A stretch of DNA of 64,000 bases from an uncultured Microbacterium sp. (GCF_947488465.1 NZ_CANKZA010000001.1:248001-312000), one strand, 5' to 3'. Shown: positions 7,907-16,418, counted from the first letter of the stretch. Notes: a model not told the origin generated them from the sequence alone. Program-made: numbers and translations.

Positions 7907-9012
7907 TGGCCGTTCGCGACCTCGACGACTACCCGTGGGATGCCGTCGCACCCTACGCCCAGACGGCCCGAGCGCACCCTGAGGGAATCGTCGATCTGTC
8001 GATCGGCTCACCCGTTGACCCGACGCCCGACGTTGTCGTCGAGGCGATCCGTACCGCGACCGATGCGCACGCATACCCGCAGACGGTCGGGACACTCGCC
8101 CTGCGGAAAGCGATTGTCGCCTGGTACGCGCGGCGGCGCGGTGTCTCCGGTCTGTCGGCCGACGACGTGCTGCCGACCGTCGGCTCCAAAGAACTCGTGG
8201 CGCTCTTGCCGCTCCTGCTCGACCTCACCGCGGGCGACATCGTCATCCACCCGCGCGCGGCGTATCCGACCTACGCGGTCGGCGCGAAGCTCGTCGGTGC
8301 GACACCCGTCGCATCCGACGATCCCGCGCAATGGCCCGAGGGGACGAAGCTCATCTGGCTGAACTCGCCGGGTAATCCCGATGGCCGCGTGCTCGGGGTG
8401 CGTGACTACCGCGTGGCCGTCGAGCGCGCACGCGAGCTCGGAGCCGTGATCGCATCGGACGAGTGCTACGCCGAACTCGGCTGGGATGGAGAGTGGGCCG
8501 CCGCGCCGGTCCCCAGCATCCTGGACCCGCGGGTCACGGACGGTGACATGTCGGGCTTGCTCTCGGTGTATTCGCTCAGCAAGCAGTCGAACCTCGCCGG
8601 CTATCGGGCGGCGTTCGTCGCGGGGGATGCCGGCCTCATCGCCCGACTGCTGACCGCCCGGAAGCACCTCGGACTCATGGTGCCCGGCCCCGTGCAAGCG
8701 GCGATGACCGCCGCGCTCGATGACGACGCGCACGTCCAGGCTCAAAAGGAGCGGTACCGAGCCCGCCGCGAGATGTTGCGTCCCGCGCTCGAGGCGGCGG
8801 GTTTCCGCATCGATCACTCCGAGGGTGGTCTCTACCTCTGGGCGACCGAGGGGGAGGACGCCTGGGTCAGCATGGGACGGCTCGCGGAGCGCGGCATCCT
8901 GGCTGGTCCGGGACACTTCTACGGCACACACTTCCCGCAGCACGTGCGGTTCTCGCTGACGGCGACCGACGAACGCATCGCCGAGGCGGCGCGACGACTC
9001 ACCGATTCGTAG
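7906..9012 (+). CDS. dapC: Succinyldiaminopimelate aminotransferase
   Basis: Pyridoxal-phosphate enzyme of aminotransferase fold type I that would convert N-succinyl-2-amino-6-ketopimelate to N-succinyl-LL-diaminopimelate in lysine and peptidoglycan synthesis. The 368-residue chain shows NSPGNPDG and the PLP-lysine segment SLSKQSNLAGYRAAF. The actinobacterial DapC subtype is suggested by the start AVRDLDDYPWDAVAPY and by dapD and dapE about 4-5 kb away. Start ATG overlaps the ferredoxin stop by one base, so it is coupled to fdxA. A second DapC-like gene lies at 53003-54211. Confidence 0.9.
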   Translation: MAVRDLDDYPWDAVAPYAQTARAHPEGIVDLSIGSPVDPTPDVVVEAIRTATDAHAYPQTVGTLALRKAIVAWYARRRGVSGLSADDVLPTVGSKELVALLPLLLDLTAGDIVIHPRAAYPTYAVGAKLVGATPVASDDPAQWPEGTKLIWLNSPGNPDGRVLGVRDYRVAVERARELGAVIASDECYAELGWDGEWAAAPVPSILDPRVTDGDMSGLLSVYSLSKQSNLAGYRAAFVAGDAGLIARLLTARKHLGLMVPGPVQAAMTAALDDDAHVQAQKERYRARREMLRPALEAAGFRIDHSEGGLYLWATEGEDAWVSMGRLAERGILAGPGHFYGTHFPQHVRFSLTATDERIAEAARRLTDS

Positions 9013-9030
9013 GCTTCCTCCTACCGAATC
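9004..9030 (+). terminator. Hairpin over the dapC stop codon
   Basis: GATTCGTAGG (9004-9013) pairs with CCTACCGAATC (9020-9030) with one bulged base; the dapC TAG lies in the left arm. No T-run follows, so termination is uncertain. Confidence 0.35.
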
Positions 9031-9072
9031 CGGCATCCTTTGGCTCGGATCGGAGTAGGCCCGAGGGGCCAC

Positions 9073-9106
9073 TAGGCTGTAGGAACCCCCAAAGAACGCA
9101 AGGAGG
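9073..9106 (+). promoter_or_regulatory. gltA promoter and ribosome binding site
   Basis: TAGGCT at 9073-9078 would start a leader of about 26 bases. A consensus AAGGAGG at 9100-9106 stands four bases before the GTG at 9111. This contrasts with the leaderless neighbours. Confidence 0.6.
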
Positions 9107-9110
9107 CTTC

Positions 9111-10406
9111 GTGAGCGATACGGGAAACCCCCAGATGGCCACCGTCACCGTTGGTGACCGGACTGCCCAGCTGCCGATCCTGGCAGGTACCGAAGGGGTC
9201 CCGAGCGTCGACTTCTCGACCTTCACGAAGCAGACCGGTCACACCACTCTGGATTACGGCTTCGTCAACACCGCGGCGACCAGATCGGCGATCACCTACA
9301 TCGATGGCGATGAGGGCATCCTCCGTTACCGCGGCTACCCGATCGAGCAACTCGCCAAGAGCAGCACGTATCTCGAGGTCGCCTGGCTCCTGCTCTACGG
9401 CAACCTGCCGACCGCCGACCAGCTCGGCGAATGGGACGACAAGATTCGTCACCACACGCTGCTCCACGAGGACCTCAAGCGCTTCTTCTCGTCGCTGCCG
9501 CACACGGCCCACCCGATGTCGGTGCTGTCTGCGGCCACCGCCGCGCTGTCGACCTACTACGAGGGTCAGTCCGACCCGAACAACCCCGAGCACGTCGAGC
9601 TCAACACGATTCGCCTGCTGGCAAAGCTCCCCGTGATCGCGGCCTACGCGCACAAGAAGAGCATCGGGCAGGCGTTCCTCTACCCCGACAACACGCTGAG
9701 CTTCGTCGACAATTTCTTGAAGCTCAACTTCGGCAACCTCGCCGAGGTCTACCAGGTCAACCCGGTCACCTCGCGCGCCCTCGAGCGGCTTCTGATCTTG
9801 CACGAAGACCACGAGCAGAACGCGTCGACCTCGACGGTGCGTTTGGTCGGATCGACGGGCGCCAATCAGTTCTCGTCGATCTCGGCGGGCATCAACGCGC
9901 TGTACGGACCACTGCACGGCGGTGCGAACGAGGCCGTTCTCGACATGTTGGCCCGCATCCGAGACTCCGGCGAAAGCGTCGAGCGCTTCGTCGAGCGCGT
10001 GAAGAACAAGGAAGACGGTGTGAAGCTGATGGGCTTCGGACACCGCGTCTACAAGAACTTCGACCCGCGCGCCAAGCTCGTCAAGGAGTCGGCCGACGAG
10101 GTGTTGACGGAGCTCGGGGTGCACGACCCGCTCCTCGACCTCGCGAAGGAACTCGAAGAGGTCGCGCTGAGCGACGACTACTTCCGGGAGCGCCGCCTGT
10201 ATCCGAACGTCGACTTCTACACCGGCGTGATCTACAAGGCGATGGGCTTCCCGACGCGCATGTTCACGCCGCTGTTCGCGATCGGTCGTCTGCCGGGATG
10301 GCTCGCGCACTGGACCGAGATGCAGAACGACCCGCAGACGAAGATCGGCCGCCCGCAGCAGCTGTACATCGGCTCCGGCGCCCGGGACTACCCCGGCACG
10401 GTCTGA
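9111..10406 (+). CDS. gltA: Citrate synthase
   Basis: Condenses oxaloacetate and acetyl-CoA to citrate at the entry of the TCA cycle. The 431-residue length and N-terminal domain (TVGDRTAQLPIL, then TLDYGFVNTAATRSAITYIDGDEGILRYRGYPIEQLA split over 63 bases of a few runs) are those of type II hexameric citrate synthases. Catalytic segments are visible: YGPLHGGANEAV and GFGHRVYKNFDPRA, and the C-terminal PTRMFTPLFAIGR with GRPQQLYIG. The GTG start is set by the AAGGAGG four bases upstream. It stands alone as a transcription unit. Confidence 0.97.
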   Translation: MSDTGNPQMATVTVGDRTAQLPILAGTEGVPSVDFSTFTKQTGHTTLDYGFVNTAATRSAITYIDGDEGILRYRGYPIEQLAKSSTYLEVAWLLLYGNLPTADQLGEWDDKIRHHTLLHEDLKRFFSSLPHTAHPMSVLSAATAALSTYYEGQSDPNNPEHVELNTIRLLAKLPVIAAYAHKKSIGQAFLYPDNTLSFVDNFLKLNFGNLAEVYQVNPVTSRALERLLILHEDHEQNASTSTVRLVGSTGANQFSSISAGINALYGPLHGGANEAVLDMLARIRDSGESVERFVERVKNKEDGVKLMGFGHRVYKNFDPRAKLVKESADEVLTELGVHDPLLDLAKELEEVALSDDYFRERRLYPNVDFYTGVIYKAMGFPTRMFTPLFAIGRLPGWLAHWTEMQNDPQTKIGRPQQLYIGSGARDYPGTV

Positions 10407-10443
10407 CGCCCGGCGCGCAGCCGGCCCTCCGCACGGCGCGCTC

Positions 10444-10494
10444 TCTGCGCGCACGTGGCCTCTGCGCGCACCTGGGCTCTGCGCGCACCGCAGA
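10444..10494 (+). repeat. 17-base tandem repeat, three units
   Basis: TCTGCGCGCAC recurs at 10444, 10461 and 10478, an exact 17-base period; the last six bases of each unit vary. It lies in the 220-base gap between gltA and the next gene, which otherwise contains the palindrome below. Confidence 0.8.
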
Positions 10495-10523
10495 TTCGGA
10501 CAATGTCATCAGATTCGGATGCG
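10493..10523 (+). repeat. 31-base repeat, copy A
   Basis: This stretch begins GATTCGGACAATGTCATC and recurs with two mismatches at 11706-11736, on the other side of the unknown gene. Its right end runs into the perfect palindrome 10511-10546. Confidence 0.85.
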
Positions 10524-10546
10524 GGAGCGCTCCCGCATCCGAATCT
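10511..10546. repeat. Perfect 36-base palindrome
   Basis: The 18-base arms 10511-10528 and 10529-10546 are exact reverse complements (left arm starts AGATTCGGATGCGG). There is no loop and no T-run. It may form a cruciform or a hairpin that ends gltA read-through. Confidence 0.85.
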
Positions 10547-10614
10547 GTTCACTCCGTCCGATTCCGGTCCCTCGATCCACATCCGGGGACGGCGGACGGT
10601 CCCTCGTTTCATGG

Positions 10615-10620
10615 CAGGAT
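10615..10620 (+). promoter_or_regulatory. Possible leaderless -10 box of the 10627 gene
   Basis: CAGGAT, 6 bases before the ATG. It lacks the first T of the usual TANNNT, so support is weaker than for its neighbours. Confidence 0.35.
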
Positions 10621-10626
10621 CGCGGA

Positions 10627-11703
10627 ATGAGTGATGACCTCCTCGCCGGGCCCCGCGGACGCAGGATCTGTCTCGAGCTGGCGCGAGAGGTCGACGAGCG
10701 CGCGCGGCACGCGCTGTTCGAGCTGGAGTACAACGCGGATGTCGCCGCCGGGGCGTCGATCGTGCGCTTCGGGTGGACCGACGACGGCGGCACGTTCGAA
10801 TCCCGCGGTCCGATGGACACAACGGCATCCACCGGCGACCTCGCCGCGCTCATCCGCTCGCTTCCGCCCGTCGAGCTGACCGCGCCCGTCATCGACGAAG
10901 CGCTGCGACGCTCGGTGGACTTCGCGCGGTACTGGCAGCCGCCCGACGGCGCCGACCTCGTGGCCGCCGATCCCGACGTCTGCGCCGCGCTCACCGCGAT
11001 CGCGGCGCAGGTGACCTCCCATCCCGCGGCCGAGTGGTGGACGCGCGACCGGACCGAGAGACAGTGGGCCGTGGAGTTCGACTCCGCCGGAGACCTCTCG
11101 CCGTTCGCACTCCCGGTGGATGCCGCGGCGCGGTGGAGCGACTCGACCCGCGCCGAGGAGGAACAGGCGGCGCGGGAGCGGCCGACCGACCCGGCGGCGA
11201 ACGTCAGCGGCCACTGGTGGTCGCACCCCTGGGGAGCGCCGCACACGACGGGGGAGCGCCCCGATGGAGTGCCCACCGGCATCCCGTACATCGAAGACGG
11301 CTTCGGCTGGACGCGTGCCGTCGCGATGCCGGTCGCGGGCACCGGCCGCACTTACGAGATCCGCTCCGAGCGCGACTGGGCGGAGCTCTGCCGCCGGTAT
11401 CCCCTGGAAGTCACCGCGAGTCGCCGCCACGATTGGTATCGCACGACCGGACGGGCGGGCAGGTGGCTCTTGCCGGACTGGGGCCGCGTCGCCGGTGAGT
11501 GGGATGCCGTGCACCTCACCGCGTGGGCCTATCTGACCGCCGCGACCCGTGAGATCGTCGTCGACGACGAGTACTCCTCCGTCATCGGGGGCTGGGCGCC
11601 CGACGAGACGTACTGGCTCACCGGACTCGTCCGCCCGGGATCCGGGACGCACGTGGTGTGGACGGCCGAAGACCCGGTCGGCCCCTGGCGCCGCGAGGCG
11701 TAG
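10627..11703 (+). CDS. Unknown actinobacterial protein
   Basis: Soluble-looking protein of 358 residues that I cannot assign to a family. It has no signal peptide or membrane helix. It is unusually rich in Trp, with clusters such as WWTRDRTERQW, GHWWSHPWG and WLLPDWGRVAGEWDAVHLTAW in the second half, and it ends VWTAEDPVGPWRREA. The segment DWAELCRRYPLEVTASRR resembles the 'immunity/toxin-fold' style of segments seen in uncharacterised actinobacterial proteins, which is only an impression. Start at 10627 is chosen because the product begins with a plausible N-terminus and a CAGGAT box lies 6 bases upstream; the open frame extends upstream through the palindrome. The same 31-base repeat stands on both sides of the gene. 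Confidence 0.75.
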   Translation: MSDDLLAGPRGRRICLELAREVDERARHALFELEYNADVAAGASIVRFGWTDDGGTFESRGPMDTTASTGDLAALIRSLPPVELTAPVIDEALRRSVDFARYWQPPDGADLVAADPDVCAALTAIAAQVTSHPAAEWWTRDRTERQWAVEFDSAGDLSPFALPVDAAARWSDSTRAEEEQAARERPTDPAANVSGHWWSHPWGAPHTTGERPDGVPTGIPYIEDGFGWTRAVAMPVAGTGRTYEIRSERDWAELCRRYPLEVTASRRHDWYRTTGRAGRWLLPDWGRVAGEWDAVHLTAWAYLTAATREIVVDDEYSSVIGGWAPDETYWLTGLVRPGSGTHVVWTAEDPVGPWRREA

Positions 11704-11705
11704 CG

Positions 11706-11736
11706 GATTCGGACATTGTCACCAGATTCGGATGCG
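11706..11736 (+). repeat. 31-base repeat, copy B
   Basis: Copy of 10493-10523 with two mismatches, three bases after the stop at 11703. The following bases to 11757 can fold back on it (GATTCGGATG with CATCCGAATC), giving an imperfect hairpin between two convergent genes. Confidence 0.85.
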
Positions 11737-11808
11737 TGATGCCCTCGCCATCCGAATCCGCGGCATCCCTCCGAATCCGGTGCCCGAGGGGGAGCGCAGG
11801 GAGCCGAC

Positions 11809-12612
11809 CTACCCGGCGGCGATGAGCTCTGCGGCGTAATCGGGCACGTAGTTCTGCGCCTCGCGCGGCGGACGCTCGTATCCCCCGGAAGCCGGGCGCG
11901 GCGGAATGTCGATCGGCTCCCGCTCGACCAGCTCGTACGGCACCTGGGACAGCAGATGGTGGATCATGTTGATCCGGCCGCGACGCTTGACCTCGTTGTC
12001 GACCTCGTGCCAGCGCGCCTCGGGGATGTCGGTGTGCACGAACATCGTGTCCTTCGCGCGGGAGTAGTCCTCCCACTTCGTGATCGAGAGGACATCATTG
12101 GGGGAGAGCTTCCACCGGCGCATGGGGTCGTCGTTACGCGAGCGGAATCGCTGCTCCTGCTCGACGTCGGAGACGCTGAACCAGTACTTCAGCAGAATGA
12201 TGCCCTCTTCGACCAGCATCCGCTCGAAGATCGGGGCCTGGTGCAGGAACCGGTGATACTGCGCGTTCGTGCAATAGCCCATGACGTGCTCGACACCGGC
12301 CCGGTTGTACCAGGACCGGTCCATCAGCACGATCTCGCCCGCGGCGGGCAGGTGCGCGATGTAGCGCTGGAAGTACCACTCGGTCTTCTCGCGCTCCGTC
12401 GGAGTGGGCAGCGCGACGATGCGCGTGACGCGGGAGTTGAGATATTGGGAGACGCGACTGATGGTCGAGCCCTTGCCGGCGGCATCCCGGCCTTCGAAAA
12501 TGACCACGACGCGTGCACCGGTCGCCTGCACCCAGGCCTGCATATCGACCAACTGCGCTTGGAGCGCGGTGATCTCCCGCTCGTAGAGTCTCTTGGGCAT
12601 GCGCTTGCTCAT
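11809..12612 (-). CDS. ppk2: Polyphosphate kinase 2 (PPK2)
   Basis: Transfers phosphate between polyphosphate and nucleotides. The 267-residue product has the complete PPK2 core: Walker A FEGRDAAGKGSTI near 43-55, Walker B region LMDRSWYNRAGVEHVMGYC near 96-114, and the lid RNDDPMRRWKLSPND. The single-domain length is that of class I/III enzymes; whether ADP or GDP or AMP is the acceptor cannot be settled here. The start at 12612 (MSKRMPKRLY) is supported by TATGCT 6 bases upstream. It is transcribed toward the unknown gene at 10627. Confidence 0.94.
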   Translation of the reverse strand: MSKRMPKRLYEREITALQAQLVDMQAWVQATGARVVVIFEGRDAAGKGSTISRVSQYLNSRVTRIVALPTPTEREKTEWYFQRYIAHLPAAGEIVLMDRSWYNRAGVEHVMGYCTNAQYHRFLHQAPIFERMLVEEGIILLKYWFSVSDVEQEQRFRSRNDDPMRRWKLSPNDVLSITKWEDYSRAKDTMFVHTDIPEARWHEVDNEVKRRGRINMIHHLLSQVPYELVEREPIDIPPRPASGGYERPPREAQNYVPDYAAELIAAG

Positions 12613-12618
12613 CCGGTC

Positions 12619-12624
12619 AGCATA
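12619..12624 (-). promoter_or_regulatory. Leaderless -10 box of ppk2
   Basis: TATGCT on the minus strand, 6 bases before the ATG at 12612. Confidence 0.6.
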
Positions 12625-12694
12625 CGGCTACGTCCGGATGCGCGCTTCGAAGGGGGTGGCGTGATGTGCTGCCTCGGCGTGGAGATCCGGGCGC

Positions 12695-12788
12695 ATTGCG
12701 CCACCTTGTCCACGCGGACCGAAAGGAGGGGGCGCGATCTGTGGTCGCAGATGCCCACAGGGGGCGGATTGCGCCACCTCGTCAGGTG
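12695..12788. repeat. Short direct repeat and small hairpin in the dapD-ppk2 gap
   Basis: ATTGCGCCACCT occurs at 12695 and 12768. The second copy ends in the hairpin CACCT-CGTC-AGGTG (12775-12788), which may mark the end of dapD transcription on the minus strand. The rest of the 193-base gap holds nothing I recognise. Confidence 0.4.
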
Positions 12789-12805
12789 ACACGGACGAAT
12801 CCGGC

Positions 12806-13750
12806 TCAGGCGTGCAGGGCTTCGTTCAGTGTCACACCGGCGCCCGCACGCCGCACGGCTTCGATCGCGCCGCTCAGCGAGTTGCGACGGAACAGGATGC
12901 CGTTCTGCCCGGAGAGCTGAGCGCCCTTGACGACCGGGCGCGTGCCGTCATGGAGCGGCGGCTCGGACGGGAGGGAAATCTTCGAGCCGGCCGTGACGTA
13001 CAGACCCGCCTCGACGACACAGTCATCGCCGAGCGAGATGCCGATACCGGCGTTCGCGCCGAGCAAAGTGCGCGACCCGATCGACACGCGATGCGCGCCG
13101 CCGCCGGAGAGGGTGCCCATGATCGAGGCGCCACCGCCGATGTCGCTGCCATCGCCCACGACGACTCCCTGCGAGATCCGCCCCTCGACCATCGAGGCAC
13201 CGAGCGTCCCGGCGTTGAAGTTGACGAAACCCTCGTGCATCACGGTCGTTCCGGGAGCGAGGTGCGCGCCCAGGCGCACGCGCGACGCATCCGCGATACG
13301 CACGCCCTCCGGCGTGACGTAATCGGTCAGTCGCGGGAACTTGTCGAGGCTCTGCACCTGGATGCCGGCGCGCAGGAGGGCCCCGCGCAGACGGCGGAGG
13401 TCGTCCGGGTGCACGGGACCGGCGTTGGTCCATGCGACATTCGGCAGGTGCGCGAAGATGCCGGTGAGATTCAGCTCGTTCGGGGCGACGAGCAGGTGCG
13501 ACAACGCATGCAACCGGAGATAAGCATCGCTCGTGCCGGTGGGCGCGGCATCCAGATCGATGTCGACGATCACGACCTCGGTGCGCACGGCGCGGCGTTC
13601 ATCATCGCCGACGAGCGCGTCGAGCTGCGCTGTGTCGACCTCTTCGGGGGAGCGGCCGAGTGTCGGCTCCGGGAACCACGTATCCAACACGGTGCCGTCC
13701 TGCGACATCGTCGCCAGTCCCGCACCCCATACCCATCGCTGCTCAGTCAC
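12806..13750 (-). CDS. dapD: Tetrahydrodipicolinate N-succinyltransferase
   Basis: Second step of the succinylase branch of diaminopimelate synthesis: adds succinyl from succinyl-CoA to tetrahydrodipicolinate. The 314-residue protein has an alpha/beta N-domain and then a left-handed beta-helix (hexapeptide repeats near 155-260, for example [19 protein letters not shown] and [20 protein letters not shown]). It ends with the typical actinobacterial DapD tail ([18 protein letters not shown]). The start is GTG at 13750, with TAGCCT 6 bases upstream. It is divergent from dapE, sharing a 43-base promoter region. Confidence 0.95.
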   Translation of the reverse strand: MTEQRWVWGAGLATMSQDGTVLDTWFPEPTLGRSPEEVDTAQLDALVGDDERRAVRTEVVIVDIDLDAAPTGTSDAYLRLHALSHLLVAPNELNLTGIFAHLPNVAWTNAGPVHPDDLRRLRGALLRAGIQVQSLDKFPRLTDYVTPEGVRIADASRVRLGAHLAPGTTVMHEGFVNFNAGTLGASMVEGRISQGVVVGDGSDIGGGASIMGTLSGGGAHRVSIGSRTLLGANAGIGISLGDDCVVEAGLYVTAGSKISLPSEPPLHDGTRPVVKGAQLSGQNGILFRRNSLSGAIEAVRRAGAGVTLNEALHA

Positions 13751-13756
13751 CCCACC

Positions 13757-13762
13757 AGGCTA
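13757..13762 (-). promoter_or_regulatory. Leaderless -10 box of dapD
   Basis: TAGCCT on the minus strand, 6 bases before the GTG at 13750. It lies where the -35 region of the dapE promoter would fall. Confidence 0.6.
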
Positions 13763-13780
13763 GCGGGCGCGGCGGCTCGG

Positions 13781-13786
13781 TAGACT
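13781..13786 (+). promoter_or_regulatory. Leaderless -10 box of dapE
   Basis: TAGACT, 7 bases before the ATG at 13794. It lies where the -35 region of the dapD promoter would fall. Confidence 0.65.
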
Positions 13787-13793
13787 CGGGCCC

Positions 13794-14867
13794 ATGCCTG
13801 CGCTGGATCTGACCTCATCGTCCGCCGACCTGACCCGCACGATCTGCGACATTCCGAGCGTTTCCGGTGACGAGAAGGTGCTGGCCGATCTCATCTTCGA
13901 CGCCATGACGGCGCTTCCTCACCTCGAGGTCTTTCGCGACGGCGACACGATCGTCGCGCGCACTCAGCTCGGGCGCGCGCAGCGCGTCGTCATCGCGGGG
14001 CACATCGACACCGTGCCGATCAACGCGAACCTGCCGACGCGCGATGTCGTCATCGACGGGGAGCCGTACATCTGGGGGCGGGGCACGGTCGACATGAAGG
14101 CCGGCGTCGCGGTGCAGCTGAAACTGGCCGCTGAGCTCGTCGATCCCCGCGTCGACATCACCTGGATGTGGTACGACCACGAAGAGGTGGATGCCGACCT
14201 CAACGGCCTCACGCGTCTCGCGGCGACGCGGCCCGATCTGTTCGCCGGGGACTTCGCGATCCTGGGCGAGCCATCGAACGGGCAGGTCGAGGGCGGCTGC
14301 AACGGTAACCTCCGTGCCATCGTGCGCACACGCGGGGTCCGCTCGCACAGTGCGCGCTCGTGGATCGGCGAGAACGCGATCCACAAGGCTGCACCGATCC
14401 TCGCCCGGCTCGCGGAGTATCGGGCGAGCGAGATCGACGTCGAGGGTCTCGTCTATCGCGAAGGGCTCAATGCGGTCCGCATCACCGGGGGGATCGCCGG
14501 TAACGTCATCCCCGACCTGTGCGAGGTCGAGGTCAACTACCGGTTCGCGCCCAGCCGCACCGTGGACGAGGCATCCGATCACGTCCGCGAGGTGTTCGCG
14601 GGATATGACGTCGAGTTCGTCGATCGGGCCGCGGGCGCGCGACCGGGGCTCGACGCTCCGCTCGCGCAGGAGTTCGTGGCCGCGGTCGGCGCAGAGCCGC
14701 GACCGAAGTACGGGTGGACCGACGTCGCGCGCTTCTCGGCGATGGGCGTCCCTGCCGTGAATTACGGCCCCGGCGACCCGCATCTCGCACACCACGACGA
14801 GGAGCGCGTTCCGGTGGCGCAGATCGAGGACGTCGAACGCGGCCTGCGCGCGTGGCTGGGCAGGTGA
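13794..14867 (+). CDS. dapE: Succinyl-diaminopimelate desuccinylase
   Basis: Zinc M20 amidohydrolase that releases LL-diaminopimelate from its N-succinyl form. The 357-residue chain has the metal-site motifs GHIDTVP near 63-69, GRGTVDMKAG near 99-108 and DHEEVD near 126, then the dimerisation domain (GGCNGNLRAIVRTRGVRSHSARSWIGENAIHK in pieces) and C-terminal GWTDVARF with NYGPGDPHLAHHDEE. Length and motifs fit the actinobacterial DapE. The downstream membrane protein starts in its stop codon. Confidence 0.95.
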   Translation: MPALDLTSSSADLTRTICDIPSVSGDEKVLADLIFDAMTALPHLEVFRDGDTIVARTQLGRAQRVVIAGHIDTVPINANLPTRDVVIDGEPYIWGRGTVDMKAGVAVQLKLAAELVDPRVDITWMWYDHEEVDADLNGLTRLAATRPDLFAGDFAILGEPSNGQVEGGCNGNLRAIVRTRGVRSHSARSWIGENAIHKAAPILARLAEYRASEIDVEGLVYREGLNAVRITGGIAGNVIPDLCEVEVNYRFAPSRTVDEASDHVREVFAGYDVEFVDRAAGARPGLDAPLAQEFVAAVGAEPRPKYGWTDVARFSAMGVPAVNYGPGDPHLAHHDEERVPVAQIEDVERGLRAWLGR

Positions 14868-16069
14868 CCGCTCGCGCAGCGCGCGGTCGAGCTCCGGTCG
14901 CGCTGCGCGTGGCGATCGTCTACGTGATCGCCCGTCTCGTCACGACGGGGTTCTTGCTGATCGCCGCCGCGATCTCGGGCCCGGACTCGCGCTTCGGCGC
15001 CGACGCCACCCTGGGGTCACTGTCGATGGGGTGGGACTCGCAGTGGTACTGGCTCGTCGCAACCACGGGCTACCCGAGCACACTTCCGCTGGACGACGCC
15101 GGCAACGTCACCCAGAACACCTGGGCGTTCATGCCGATCTATCCTGCGCTGTCGCGGGCTCTGAGCGTGGTGCTCGGCGGTTCCTATCCGCTTGCCGCAG
15201 TCCTCCTCGCCCTGATCGCCGGATACGCGGCGTGCCTGGCGCTCTTCCACCTGCTGCGTGAGCGCATCGATGCCACCTCGGCGCTCTGGGCCGTGGCGCT
15301 ATTCACCGCCGGCCCGCTGGGTGCGCTCTTTCAGATGGGGTATGCGGAGACCCTCTTTCTCGCTCTGCTCTTCCTGGCGCTCTGGGCGCTCGTGCGCCGG
15401 CGCTTCTTCTGGCTGTATGCCCTCATCCCGCTGATGGGATACACGCGACCCGGGGTCTTGGCGTTCGCGCTGCTGCTCGGTCTCTACGGGATCTTTCGCT
15501 GGTGGCGCCGGCGCGTCGACCCGTTGCCGGTGCGGGAGATCATCCACATCGTCGCGCTCGGCCTCGTGGCGACGGCGGTCGGCTTCTCCTGGCAGCTGAT
15601 CGCAGGAGCGGTCACCGGTGATCCGTCGGCCTACATGGACACGGAGCTCTCGTGGCGGCAGGGCTGGACGGGAGACCGGGAGAGTGGCTTCGTCCCCTTC
15701 TCCGGCTTCATCCAGGCCGCCGCGATCTGGTTCCGCCTGTGGGGCCTGCCGGAAGCGCTCGGCTACCTCGCTCTCGCACTGGTCGTCCTCGCTGCTGGCG
15801 CGACGCTCCTCTTCTCCCGGCACGTGCGCCGGCTCGGGCCCGAGATCCGGCTGTGGTCGGCCAGCTACATGCTCTATCTGTTGGCGGTGTTCTTTCCGCA
15901 GTCGAGCATCTTCCGCTTGCTGATGCCGCTGGCGCCGCTGTACGGAGCTCTGGCACTCCCGAGGTCGACGACGTGGCGCGTCAGCATGCTGATTCTCGGT
16001 CTCGTGGGGCAGGGGTGGTGGATCCACCAGATGCTCGCGCTCGGCAACACCTACGCGCAGATCCCCTGA
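14864..16069 (+). CDS. Membrane mannosyltransferase, PIG-V/GPI-mannosyltransferase 2 type
   Basis: Polytopic protein of 401 residues with about ten hydrophobic helices, probably a lipid-linked sugar transferase. The first extracytoplasmic loop contains GWDSQWYWLVATTGYP, matching the WD-containing catalytic loop of PIG-V-like enzymes, then FMPIYPALSRALS. A later loop has MGYAETLFL and YTRPGVLAF, also as in that family. The GTG at 14864 overlaps the dapE stop as GTGA, so it is translated in coupling with dapE although no lysine-pathway role is implied. The acceptor is unknown. Other readings would be another GT-C family member. Confidence 0.75.
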   Translation: MTARAARGRAPVALRVAIVYVIARLVTTGFLLIAAAISGPDSRFGADATLGSLSMGWDSQWYWLVATTGYPSTLPLDDAGNVTQNTWAFMPIYPALSRALSVVLGGSYPLAAVLLALIAGYAACLALFHLLRERIDATSALWAVALFTAGPLGALFQMGYAETLFLALLFLALWALVRRRFFWLYALIPLMGYTRPGVLAFALLLGLYGIFRWWRRRVDPLPVREIIHIVALGLVATAVGFSWQLIAGAVTGDPSAYMDTELSWRQGWTGDRESGFVPFSGFIQAAAIWFRLWGLPEALGYLALALVVLAAGATLLFSRHVRRLGPEIRLWSASYMLYLLAVFFPQSSIFRLLMPLAPLYGALALPRSTTWRVSMLILGLVGQGWWIHQMLALGNTYAQIP

Positions 16070-16135
16070 CGTGCACGGCGGGAGCGGTCCCGTGAGCGTC
16101 GGGTGTCTCCAGGACCGGGTAAAGTTGTCCAGTAG

Positions 16136-16141
16136 TACTCT
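16136..16141 (+). promoter_or_regulatory. Candidate -10 box of the DUF3117 gene
   Basis: TACTCT would give a leader of roughly 12 bases; the leader contains AAAGGGA before the ATG at 16160. Confidence 0.4.
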
Positions 16142-16159
16142 GACGAAAGGGAGCCCGCA

Positions 16160-16333
16160 ATGGCAGCCATGAAGCCGCGCACCGGAGACGGACCGATGGA
16201 GGCCGTGAAGGAGGGGCGCCTCATCATCGTGCGCGTCCCGCTAGAAGGTGGCGGACGCCTGGTCGTGTCGGTCAACGACGACGAGGCCAAAGAACTCCAC
16301 GGCGTCCTTGCCGGGGTCGTCGGCGCAGCCTGA
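16160..16333 (+). CDS. DUF3117 domain protein (57 residues)
   Basis: Very small conserved actinobacterial protein. The whole product is the DUF3117 domain: MAAMKPRTGDGPMEAVKEG, then RLIIVRVPLEGGGRLVVSV and NDDEAKELHGVL. Function unknown to me. Start ATG follows AAAGGGA at 16145-16151 with about 9 bases spacing. A strong terminator follows immediately, so it is a monocistronic short transcript. It neighbours the O-methyltransferase-tatB-mrp block. Confidence 0.88.
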   Translation: MAAMKPRTGDGPMEAVKEGRLIIVRVPLEGGGRLVVSVNDDEAKELHGVLAGVVGAA

Positions 16334-16349
16334 CCCCGCATCGCCGAAA

Positions 16350-16373
16350 CGGCCGGTCCTGACGGACCGGCCG
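16350..16373 (+). terminator. Rho-independent terminator after DUF3117
   Basis: Perfect 10-bp stem CGGCCGGTCC/GGACCGGCCG with loop TGAC, followed by TTCGTCGTTT. It lies between converging genes and may also limit the O-methyltransferase transcript. Confidence 0.85.
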
Positions 16374-16418
16374 TTCGTCGTTTCCGCTTCAGATGACGCG
16401 GGGATCCCGCGGTGCGTG

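Noticed and set aside
10444..10494. 17-base tandem array as a CRISPR
   Set aside because: Unit length is far too short, spacers of 6 bases are not spacers, and no cas genes are near.
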